Shown: one piece after another, positions 51,939 to 58,800 of the stretch | Position numbering within the stretch: position 1 is the stretch's first letter | How the letters are laid out: each line of letters begins with the position of its first letter | Assembly (NCBI GenBank): GCA_964580725.1 | Contig: CAZOLV010000002.1 | Location: 81,664-145,663 of the forward strand | Direction of reading: 5' to 3' | Source: Amarolinea sp964580725 | GTDB taxonomy: Bacteria; Chloroflexota; Anaerolineae; SSC4; Amarolineaceae | DNA: 64,000 nt | Translations under genes and position numbers: made by a program | The notes under the pieces: generated by a model | What the model was told of the DNA's origin: nothing | The model's input: the letters and a program-made list of their open reading frames with translations, nothing else | Database searches by the model: none

Positions 51939-52948
51939 GATGATCGTTGGGTATGCTTGTTGCTTGTTTCGGAACTGAGTTGGTCGGCGACGCGCCGGAT
52001 CGTTTGCGCCAGGGAGATGGCGGGCGTCCAACCGGTCAGCGCACGCAGTTTACCGGTATTGGGCGCCCGGCGGCGCATATCCTCGAAGCCAGGGGCGTAG
52101 GCGTCGGCGTAGGGCACGAACACGATACGCGGGTCATTGGGAACGGGGGGCGCCTGGGGAAGCAGCGTCTGCAAAATGAGTCGAGCCAGGTCCAAGATAG
52201 TGATTTCTTCGCTGCCGCCGATGTTGAACACCTCGCCCACCGGTTCGGATCGGGCGGCCAGCGCCATGACAGCGCGCACAACATCGGCCACGTCGCAGAA
52301 ACAGCGACTCTGTTGGCCGTCGCCATAGACAGTGAGGGGCTGGCCGGCCAGCGCCTGGCCAACCAGGCGCGGCACAACCATGCCGTAGCGCCCCGTCTGG
52401 CGGGGGCCGACGGTGTTGAAGAAGCGCATGACGACGACCGGCAGGCCCTTCTCGTGATAGTAGGCCAGACCCAGGAACTCGTCCACCATCTTGCTGGCGG
52501 CATAGGCCCAACGGTTTCTGCTGGTGGGGCCAAGCAGCACATCGTCCGCTTCGTCGAAGGGCACACGGACGCCCTTGCCGTAGACTTCCGACGTGGAGGC
52601 GATCAGCACACGCGCCCGGTAGCGCGCCGCTGTGCGCAGCACCGCATCGGTTCCCATGATGTTGGTTTCGATGGTATGTACCGGCCGGCGCACGATCAGC
52701 TCGACGCCGACCGCCGCGGCCAGGTGAAACACGGTGTCACATTCGCTGGTCAAGCGGTCGAGCACGATCTCGTTGGTGATCGAGTCAATGGCGAAGCGGA
52801 AACCAGGCTGGCCAACAAGATGGGCGATGTTTTCGAAACGCCCTGTCGAAAGATCATCTATGATCGTGACCTCGTGCCCTGCCGTCAGCAGCGCTTCGGC
52901 CAGGTGGCTGCCGATGAAGCCGGCGCCTCCGGTAATCAATGCACGCAC
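51935..52948 (-). CDS. NAD-dependent nucleotide-sugar epimerase/dehydratase (SDR)
   Basis: 337 residues from the GTG at 52948, with AGAGG 7 nt upstream. ALITGGAGFIGSHLAEALL is the Rossmann motif; VFHLAAAVGVELIV, STSEVYGKG and the catalytic RWAYAASKMVDE (Tyr-x3-Lys) follow, then FFNTVGPRQTGRYGMVVPRL and YGDGQQSRCFCDV. The order and IETNIMGTDAVL resemble UDP-glucuronate decarboxylase/UDP-glucose 4-epimerase-like enzymes of glycan loci. With the coupled dehydrogenase it probably makes a uronic acid derivative for the surface polymer. Confidence 0.94.
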   Translation of the reverse strand: MRALITGGAGFIGSHLAEALLTAGHEVTIIDDLSTGRFENIAHLVGQPGFRFAIDSITNEIVLDRLTSECDTVFHLAAAVGVELIVRRPVHTIETNIMGTDAVLRTAARYRARVLIASTSEVYGKGVRVPFDEADDVLLGPTSRNRWAYAASKMVDEFLGLAYYHEKGLPVVVMRFFNTVGPRQTGRYGMVVPRLVGQALAGQPLTVYGDGQQSRCFCDVADVVRAVMALAARSEPVGEVFNIGGSEEITILDLARLILQTLLPQAPPVPNDPRIVFVPYADAYAPGFEDMRRRAPNTGKLRALTGWTPAISLAQTIRRVADQLSSETSNKHTQRSS

Positions 52949-52997
52949 ACGCACACCTCTTGAAAAGACATATCCCCCACAGCGAGTCGCCGGCGGA

Positions 52998-53636
52998 TCA
53001 GGCCGGTTCCTTGTCGTGATAGTGAATCTGGCGCCCTTTGCCGCGCGTCCCGCGCCGGCGCCGGTGTTGGCGTTCTTCTTCTTCCTCGACCCGATCGAGC
53101 GGGTCGAGATCGTCGGGCCTCGCCAGTTCCAGGCTGGCAACCGGCACCACAGCGGGGCGTCCACGTCCCAGGAAGTTCAGGAGGATGTGCACGCGTTCGG
53201 TTGGCGTGGTAGGGCCTTCGAAGATGCCCATCAGCCCTTGCAGAGGCCCTTCACGGATGCGCACCCGATCGCCGGGCAGGAACGAGTGCGTGGGCAGCCC
53301 GCCTTTGGCCCACAGTTCGGCCACGAGCGCGCGCAGTTCCTCGATGACCACATCCTCGATGGTCGCCGGGTGATGTTCGACCGACACCACGCCGCGAATT
53401 CCCGGCATCCAGGCCACGGCTGCGTAGCCGACGACTTCGAAGTCGAGACGGGCAAAGAGATAGCTGGCAAAGAGAGGGATAGTGGTGCGCCCCCGGCGTG
53501 GGTGGAGGGATGGCAGCGTGGGCAGGAAGGTTTCGACCTCGCGCTGGCCGAGTAGCTCATTGACTCGATACTCAGCATTTGGTTTGACGTGCAACGCGTA
53601 CCAGTGCAGCAACGGATCATCCTCGCTGACATTCAA
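52998..53636 (-). CDS. Specialised NusG-like elongation factor (RfaH/LoaP type)
   Basis: 212 residues if started at the TTG at 53636; the frame is open to 53681 but that part overlaps the promoter. The NGN domain reads WYALHVKPNAEYRVNELLGQ, VETFLPTLPS and PLFASYLFARLD, and a KOW domain follows with FLPGDRVRIREGPLQGLMGIF. After it comes a charged tail of about 50 residues rich in Glu, Arg and His, unusual for NusG. General NusG is normally beside secE and rplK; here it precedes nucleotide-sugar genes by 49 bp. That is the setting of paralogues that prevent termination in long polysaccharide operons. Confidence 0.9.
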   Translation of the reverse strand: MNVSEDDPLLHWYALHVKPNAEYRVNELLGQREVETFLPTLPSLHPRRGRTTIPLFASYLFARLDFEVVGYAAVAWMPGIRGVVSVEHHPATIEDVVIEELRALVAELWAKGGLPTHSFLPGDRVRIREGPLQGLMGIFEGPTTPTERVHILLNFLGRGRPAVVPVASLELARPDDLDPLDRVEEEEERQHRRRRGTRGKGRQIHYHDKEPA

Positions 53637-53652
53637 ATGATTGACCGTTGTT

Positions 53653-53681
53653 AGTTTAACACAAACCGCCCGGCTTTCCAA
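53653..53681 (-). promoter_or_regulatory. Promoter of the NusG-like/nucleotide-sugar operon
   Basis: On the minus strand TTGGAA (53676-53681) and TAAACT (53653-53658) with a 17-bp spacer. The -35 box lies in the loop and arm of a perfect hairpin. Confidence 0.5.
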
Positions 53682-53698
53682 AACGAAAGCCGGGCGGT
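53665..53698 (-). terminator. Hairpin, probable terminator overlapping the next promoter
   Basis: A perfect 14-bp stem (53665-53678 with 53685-53698) and a 6-nt loop. On the minus strand it is followed by TTTGTGTT, so it would end transcripts of the tiny upstream membrane gene. On the plus strand the following bases are not T-rich. Confidence 0.65.
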
Positions 53699-53745
53699 GG
53701 TGATTTGCCGATTCGTCACTCGATCGGTAGAATCAAGGCATCGGG

Positions 53746-53895
53746 TTATGCGAGAAGGCGGCGCAGCCATGTCATGGTCGAACCGAACAGCGGGCGGGAG
53801 TCTGGTGTGGGATCATTTTCTTGCACCACGTCATCGGCCGGCAGAAAAGTCCAGATGAGCAGAATGATGACGGCGCTCAAAATCAGCCACGGCAT
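53746..53895 (-). CDS. Tiny single-helix membrane protein
   Basis: 49 residues: MPWLILSAVIILLIWTFLP, a single transmembrane helix, then an acidic stretch (ADDVVQENDPTPD) and a basic end (TMTWLRRLLA). GGAGGGAA is 9 nt before the ATG at 53895. The hairpin at 53665-53698 follows as terminator. The helix-acidic-basic order is reminiscent of small regulatory or stress membrane proteins, but no family is recognised. The frame opens further upstream without a ribosome binding site. Confidence 0.6.
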   Translation of the reverse strand: MPWLILSAVIILLIWTFLPADDVVQENDPTPDSRPLFGSTMTWLRRLLA

Positions 53896-54190
53896 GTCGA
53901 GTTCCCTCCTGGTCGTCGTGATAGAGTCATGGTCGCACAGAAAGCTGAAACGGCGATGAACATCTTGCACCTCTCGCCTGACAGTTTTTTCATCCGCCAG
54001 CGTGAGGACCATTGGCCGCGGCGTCGTGGGGCGACGCCGCGGCCGGTTCACTCTGCGCCTGTCTTGTCTGTGCGTGACACACCATCACAACGAGCGAAAA
54101 CGTCCTCTGGTTCCGCGCCAACCGGCGTTTTGCGATGGCGCCGGCGCTCGCTGTCGCCAGCAGAGTTGCCCCGGCGCACAAGATAACATC

Positions 54191-55060
54191 ATGGACATCA
54201 CGATCAAATTGGGAGAACCCCTCTGGCGCGTCGTTGGGCAGCGGCGGCTGCGCCTCAGTTGGCCTGACGATGCGCCGCCCACCGCGGCAGACCTGCTGGC
54301 CCACCTGGAAGCGACTTACGCTGGCTTCGCTGCGGCGTTGGCCAGTGCGCCCGGCATTTCGCACCAACAACCCTATCAGTTCTTCATTGACTCGCGCCTG
54401 GTGAGCGCGCAGGCCCTGTCTACGCGCCGCCTGCAAGCAGGCGAGACGCTCTACATCTTTCTGCCAGCCGCCGGTGGACAGGATGCAACAGTAGCGCTGC
54501 CGCGCGCCTTCTATTCGCGCGCCACGCCAACCGTTGCGCGCGACCTGCTTGGCCAGATGTTGGCGCGCACGCTGCCCAACGGCCAACGGTTCTACGGTCG
54601 TATCGTGGAGACGGAGGCCTACGGCGGCGCTGAAGACCTGGCCAGCCATGCGGCGCGTGGGCCGACGCCGCGCGCCGCCGTGATGTTCGGCGAGCCGGGC
54701 CGCGCCTATATCTACTTCATCTATGGGATGTACTTCTGCTTCAATGTAGTGACGGAAGCGGACGGGACGCCAGGCGCGGTGCTGGTGCGGGCGCTGCAGC
54801 CCGCCGCGGAAAACGGCAGCGCGCCGCCCGATCAGCCCTGGCCCCGTCTCGATGGGCCGGGCAAACTCTGCCGGGCGCTGCACATTGACCGCACATGGAA
54901 TGGCCATGACCTGACGCAGCCCGGCCACCTCTTCATTGCGCCAGGACCGCCGGCGCCCGACAGCGCCGTGACGACCACGCCGCGCATCAATGTACGCGCC
55001 GACGCCTGGGGGCTGGCCGTCCCCTGGCGTTTCGTACTGCGCCAGCATCGGGCGACTTGA
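54191..55060 (+). CDS. MoaD/ThiS-like domain fused to 3-methyladenine DNA glycosylase
   Basis: 289 residues from the ATG at 54191. Residues 1-96 look like a ubiquitin-fold sulfur carrier: ITIKLGEPLW, a helix with ADLLAHLEATYAGF, and the end GETLYIFLPAAGG, the diglycine (95-96) normally free at the C-terminus of MoaD. Residues about 103-289 are an alkyladenine DNA glycosylase: FYSRATPTVARDLLGQMLA, the catalytic Glu140 in GRIVETEAYGG, AYIYFIYGMYFCFNVV and NVRADAWGLAVPWRF. It should excise alkylated purines. The frame has no stop upstream until about 54002, but no other start looks better. The fusion seals the diglycine inside the chain. Confidence 0.85.
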   Translation: MDITIKLGEPLWRVVGQRRLRLSWPDDAPPTAADLLAHLEATYAGFAAALASAPGISHQQPYQFFIDSRLVSAQALSTRRLQAGETLYIFLPAAGGQDATVALPRAFYSRATPTVARDLLGQMLARTLPNGQRFYGRIVETEAYGGAEDLASHAARGPTPRAAVMFGEPGRAYIYFIYGMYFCFNVVTEADGTPGAVLVRALQPAAENGSAPPDQPWPRLDGPGKLCRALHIDRTWNGHDLTQPGHLFIAPGPPAPDSAVTTTPRINVRADAWGLAVPWRFVLRQHRAT

Positions 55061-55189
55061 GCGCCCGCGTCGTTGCAAATCGGTTTTTTGGGAAAACGCG
55101 GTACCCTCTGCGCATTGCCTTTCGACCCGCCGCGCGCCATACTATCCTCATCGCTCTCGTGATGTTGCACGCATCGGATTGTCGAAACC

Positions 55190-55915
55190 ATGATTATCTT
55201 CCTGCGACTTCTACTCGGTCACCTCGTTGGTGATTTTGCCCTGCAGACGGGCAAGATCGCACGCAGCAAACAACGCTGTTGGCGCGGCCTTCTCCTTCAT
55301 ACCGGCGTCGTGACCCTCTCCATGATCTGCTTTGCGGCGGGCGCCTTTCGCGGCTGGCTGACCTGGGTTCTGGCCGTCGGGCTGGCGCATCTGCTCATTG
55401 ACAGTGTGCGCACCTTTCTGGCGCCTCGGCTCAATCCACGCCACGGGCTGCTCTATCTCGTCTTCGACCAGGGCGCCCATATTCTGACCCTGCTCGGCGC
55501 GGTCATCTGGGGCGCTGGCGTGCCCTGGTCACAATTGTGGCGCCTGCCCGACGATTCGCTCTCGCTGATCGAAGTCCAGTTGATTGCGCTTTCGTGCCTG
55601 GTGCTGCTGGTTTGGGTCGCCCCGGTGATCGAAATGGAAGTGCTGCGCAGCCTCTCCACCAATCGCGACGCCGGAGCGCGTTTGCGCATCCATCCCGTGG
55701 ATCGCATCGTCGGCGCTGTGGAACGTCTGCTGCTCTTCAACCTGCTGGTCAACGGCTGGATCATGCTGGCGCCCTGCGTACTGGCGCCGCGCTTTTATCT
55801 CTATCGTATGCTAGGCGATGTGCGGCGCGAGCCGCTGCTCGCTGTCGCCCTGATTCGAATCGGCACCAGCGCCACCTTCGTCGTCGCTCTGATGGCCTTC
55901 ATCCGCCAGCTCTGA
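55190..55915 (+). CDS. DUF3307 membrane protein
   Basis: 241 residues with about six hydrophobic helices. The first part MIIFLRLLLGHLVGDFALQT and the block LAHLLIDSVRTFL with FDQGAHILTLL match DUF3307, small membrane proteins of unknown function often beside phage-like or SatD genes. The second half (about 140-241) has ENERLLLFNLLVNGW-like sequence (VERLLLFNLLVNGWIM). It has no clear partner here; the next gene is convergent glycogen synthase. Confidence 0.85.
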   Translation: MIIFLRLLLGHLVGDFALQTGKIARSKQRCWRGLLLHTGVVTLSMICFAAGAFRGWLTWVLAVGLAHLLIDSVRTFLAPRLNPRHGLLYLVFDQGAHILTLLGAVIWGAGVPWSQLWRLPDDSLSLIEVQLIALSCLVLLVWVAPVIEMEVLRSLSTNRDAGARLRIHPVDRIVGAVERLLLFNLLVNGWIMLAPCVLAPRFYLYRMLGDVRREPLLAVALIRIGTSATFVVALMAFIRQL

Positions 55916-55923
55916 AGCATCCT

Positions 55924-57399
55924 CTAACCGAGCTTGTTGCGCATGGCCTGTTCATAGAGCTGTTCGTAGGCGTGTGCGCTCTTCTCCCAGGAAAAATCTT
56001 GCTGCATCGCCCGTTGGATCATCTGATCGAGATGCGGGCGACGGTCGTAGTAGGTGCTGACCGCCCAACCGACCGTGTCGTAGATAGCGCGCGGGGTAGG
56101 CTGCCAGAACTTGAAGCCGGTGCCGGCGCCGGTAGTTTCGTGATACTGCTCCACGGTATCGTCCAGCCCGCCCGTTGCTCGCACGATGGGCAGGGTGCCA
56201 TACTTGAGCGAATAGATTTGATTGAGACCGCACGGCTCGAAGATGGAGGGCATGATGAAGAAATCGGCGCCGGCCTCGATCAAGTGGGCCAGGGGGTTGC
56301 TATAGCCGATGAAGCTGCCGGCGCGGCCGGGGAATCGCCCCGGCAAGGCGCGGAAGAACGCCTCCAGCCCAGGATCGCCAGAGCCGAGCAAGACGAACTG
56401 CACGTGCATGGTGGCCAGGATGCCCTCGATCGCCTGCGCCAGCAGATCAAGCCCTTTTTGTCCGGCCAGTCGGCTGACGACACCGATGATGGGGACGTTC
56501 GGGTTTGTTTCAAGCCTGAAGCGGCGCTGTAACTCCGCCTTGCAAACGGCCTTGCCTGTTAGATCATCCGGCCCGAAGTTGGCCGGAATCAGCCGGTCAA
56601 CGGCTGGATTCCATTCGTTGTAGTCCACGCCGTTGAGGATGCCGACATAATCGGCGCCGCGGCCCGCCAGATACGTCGCCATGCCGTAGCCCAATTCGTC
56701 GGTGCGCGTCTCGCGCGCATACGTCGGGCTGACCGTGTTGAGCGCATTGGCATACTGAATCCCGCCCTTGAGGAAGTTGATGCGCCCGTGGTCTTCGAAC
56801 TTGTCGGACGTAAAGTTGCCCCACTGCAAGCCCAGATACTCGTAGCAGCTTGTGTCGTAGATGCCCTGGTAGGCGACATTGTGAATGGTCAACACGCTGG
56901 CGGCGCGACCCAACTGCGCATCGTTCCAGTGCCAGATCTTCAAGAAGGCGGGCGCCAGGGCGGTGTGCCAGTCATGCACATGCACGATGTCGGGCTGAAA
57001 GCCGATGTCGGCGCACAACTGCAGGCCGGCGCGCGTCAGAAAGCCGAAACGGAAGGGGTTGTCGAGGAAATCGTTGTAGAAGGCGTCATGATAGAGGCCC
57101 TGGCGGCCAAAGTAGCGCAGGTGCTCGATGAAGTAGACGGGCGTACCATCATTGTCGGCGGTATGAACGGCGCACCATTCCAGGAGATTGCCCATCCAGA
57201 CGCCCAAGGGGCTGAGGAAGGGGCGCAGGCCAAACTTCTGCGGTTCGATGCTGCCGTAGCGGGGCATCACAACGATGACTTCGTGGCCCAGCGCACGCAG
57301 GAATTTGGGCAAAGCGCCGGTCACATCGGCCAGGCCGCCGGTTTTGGCAAAGGGGACACATTCGGAAGCGATCATAGCAATTTTGAGTCGAGATGGCAT
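55924..57399 (-). CDS. glgA: Glycogen synthase (ADP-glucose type, GT5)
   Basis: 491 residues, normal length. The ADP-glucose site KTGGLADV is near the N-terminus (about 20-27), followed by VIVVMPRYGSI. The C-terminal half has GVVSRLAGQKGLDLL, the nucleotide-binding MPSIFEPCGLNQIYSLKYG with both acidic residues of the E-x7-E-like motif, and PIVRATGGLDDTV. It extends alpha-1,4-glucan from ADP-glucose in the cytosol. No glgB, glgC or glgP is near, so it is a lone gene upstream of a thioesterase on the same strand order. Confidence 0.97.
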   Translation of the reverse strand: MPSRLKIAMIASECVPFAKTGGLADVTGALPKFLRALGHEVIVVMPRYGSIEPQKFGLRPFLSPLGVWMGNLLEWCAVHTADNDGTPVYFIEHLRYFGRQGLYHDAFYNDFLDNPFRFGFLTRAGLQLCADIGFQPDIVHVHDWHTALAPAFLKIWHWNDAQLGRAASVLTIHNVAYQGIYDTSCYEYLGLQWGNFTSDKFEDHGRINFLKGGIQYANALNTVSPTYARETRTDELGYGMATYLAGRGADYVGILNGVDYNEWNPAVDRLIPANFGPDDLTGKAVCKAELQRRFRLETNPNVPIIGVVSRLAGQKGLDLLAQAIEGILATMHVQFVLLGSGDPGLEAFFRALPGRFPGRAGSFIGYSNPLAHLIEAGADFFIMPSIFEPCGLNQIYSLKYGTLPIVRATGGLDDTVEQYHETTGAGTGFKFWQPTPRAIYDTVGWAVSTYYDRRPHLDQMIQRAMQQDFSWEKSAHAYEQLYEQAMRNKLG

Positions 57400-57419
57400 G
57401 AGAAGTTATCTCCGTCGTT

Positions 57420-57857
57420 TCAACTGGGGGTGCGTTCACGGTCGAGTACAGCCAGCGTCAGACGCGCCACGCATACTAGCTGGTCCTGTTCGTTGGTCAG
57501 GCGAATGTCCCAGATTTGGGTGCGTTGACCGAGATGCAGCGGGCGTGCAACGCCGGTGACAAACCCGCTGCGCGCCGGGCGCACGTGATTGGCGTTGATT
57601 TCCAGGCCCACTACCATCTTGTGACGCGGATCGAGACAGAGCGTTCCGGCGACGCTGCCAAGCGTTTCGGCCAGCGCAGCGCTGGCGCCGCCGTGCAGGA
57701 TGCCGGCCGGCTGCACGGTGCGGGCGTCCACGGGCATCCGCGCCGCAAGATAATCGTCGCCAATCTCCAGAAATTCGATCCCGATGTGCTGCGTCATCGT
57801 GCGCACCGAGATGGCGTCGAGCGCCGCCGGCGTGGCGTGGGTGAACCAAATGGGCAT
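57420..57857 (-). CDS. PaaI-type hotdog thioesterase
   Basis: 145 residues from the ATG at 57857, with AAGGA 9 nt upstream. The hotdog fold is shown by IGIEFLEIGDDYLAARMPV, then GILHGGASAALAETLGS, with the Gly-rich helix and catalytic acidic residue typical of PaaI/MenI/YbdB. KMVVGLEINANHVRPARSGF and GQRTQIWDIRLTNEQ complete it. It should hydrolyse an aryl- or hydroxybenzoyl-CoA type thioester, perhaps DHNA-CoA in menaquinone synthesis. It is 20 bp before glgA and 28 bp after the flavin-reductase gene, so the three form an operon. Confidence 0.92.
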   Translation of the reverse strand: MPIWFTHATPAALDAISVRTMTQHIGIEFLEIGDDYLAARMPVDARTVQPAGILHGGASAALAETLGSVAGTLCLDPRHKMVVGLEINANHVRPARSGFVTGVARPLHLGQRTQIWDIRLTNEQDQLVCVARLTLAVLDRERTPS

Positions 57858-57885
57858 CGTCATTGTCCTTGTCGTCGTTACAAAA

Positions 57886-58503
57886 TCAAGCGGGCGGGCG
57901 CGGCATTTCGAACACGGCGCCGAGCGCGGCGTACTCGTCGCCGCCCAGGCGGGCCAGGGGGCGCAGCAGGCTGGCGTCCACCAGCCCATTGGGGCGCAGC
58001 AGTCCGCTGCGCAGATGAAAATAGAGCACGCGTCCCAGGATCATGGTGTAGGTCGTCTCTGCCACCGGAACGAGCTGCGTCAGGCAACATTCCAAAGCGA
58101 CGGGCGCAGCGGTCAGGCGCGGTGGGCGCACGACCAAGGAAGGGGCGGTTTCCAGGTGCGCCAGCTCGAACTCGTTCACATCGTAGGCATACTCGCCAGA
58201 GGTGAGATTCATGGCGGCCGCCAGGGCCTCGTCCACGACATGGACGACAAACTCGCCCGTCTCCTGAACGTTGCGCAGAGTGTCTTTGGGGCGTCCCTGA
58301 CGCCGGCCAACGGCAATCATCAGGGTGGGCGGGTAGTTGCCGACACCGCCAAAGAACGAAAAGGGAGCCAGGTTGGGCACGCCGTCTGCGCCCTGCGAGG
58401 AGACCCAGGCGATGGGTCGCGGCGCCAGGACGCTGGTAAACAGGCGATAGGCGTCGCGTGGGCCGAGACTTTCGGGCGTCAATGAGATCATCGAAGGCTG
58501 CAT
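57886..58503 (-). CDS. Flavin reductase-like FMN-binding split-barrel protein
   Basis: 205 residues from the ATG at 58503 with AGGAAA upstream. Motifs: YRLFTSVLAPRPIAWVSSQG, VPNLAPFSFFGGVGNYPPTL (as two pieces), RPKDTLRNVQETGEFVVHVV, and CCLTQLVPVAETTYTMILG. These are the DIM6/NTAB (flavin reductase-like) family, which binds FMN and reduces flavin or acts with a partner oxygenase. The frame continues upstream opposite the GH18 gene but that is non-coding. It heads the operon with the thioesterase and glgA. Confidence 0.93.
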   Translation of the reverse strand: MQPSMISLTPESLGPRDAYRLFTSVLAPRPIAWVSSQGADGVPNLAPFSFFGGVGNYPPTLMIAVGRRQGRPKDTLRNVQETGEFVVHVVDEALAAAMNLTSGEYAYDVNEFELAHLETAPSLVVRPPRLTAAPVALECCLTQLVPVAETTYTMILGRVLYFHLRSGLLRPNGLVDASLLRPLARLGGDEYAALGAVFEMPRPPA

Positions 58504-58568
58504 GACATTTCCTGTCAGTGATGTTGCTCGACTGTCAGGGCAGCGTCGCCCCGACATGTCTATCAAGG

Positions 58569-58597
58569 AGTATACCGCAGCTTGCCGATTCGGTAAA
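58569..58597 (-). promoter_or_regulatory. Promoter of the flavin reductase/thioesterase/glgA operon
   Basis: On the minus strand TTTACC (58592-58597) and TATACT (58569-58574) with a 17-bp spacer, 65 bp before the ATG at 58503. Confidence 0.6.
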
Positions 58598-58629
58598 GAC
58601 GGCCGGCGCTCGACGCTCCGGCATCTCCT

Positions 58630-58658
58630 TTGCTGGAATCTGGCCGGAGTGTTATACT
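58630..58658 (+). promoter_or_regulatory. Promoter of the GH18 gene
   Basis: TTGCTG (58630-58635) and TATACT (58653-58658) with a 17-bp spacer, divergent from the preceding operon promoter. The leader of about 135 nt contains two inverted repeats (GTCAGG at 58699-58704 with CCTGAC at 58730-58735, and GGTTG at 58737-58741 with CAACC at 58766-58770). Confidence 0.6.
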
Positions 58659-58800
58659 CCCTACCGTCCCAAAGGCTCGAATCAGCCCCTTCTCCGGGGT
58701 CAGGTTTTCGGCGCCTGCAAGCGCAGAGGCCTGACAGGTTGCCTGAGCAGCGATCCGTTTTTCGACAACCATTCCTGCTGAGTCCGAAGAAGGTGAGATC

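Noticed and set aside
52998..53636. Housekeeping nusG
   Set aside because: The neighbours are nucleotide-sugar genes, not secE or ribosomal protein genes, and the charged tail is not typical of NusG.
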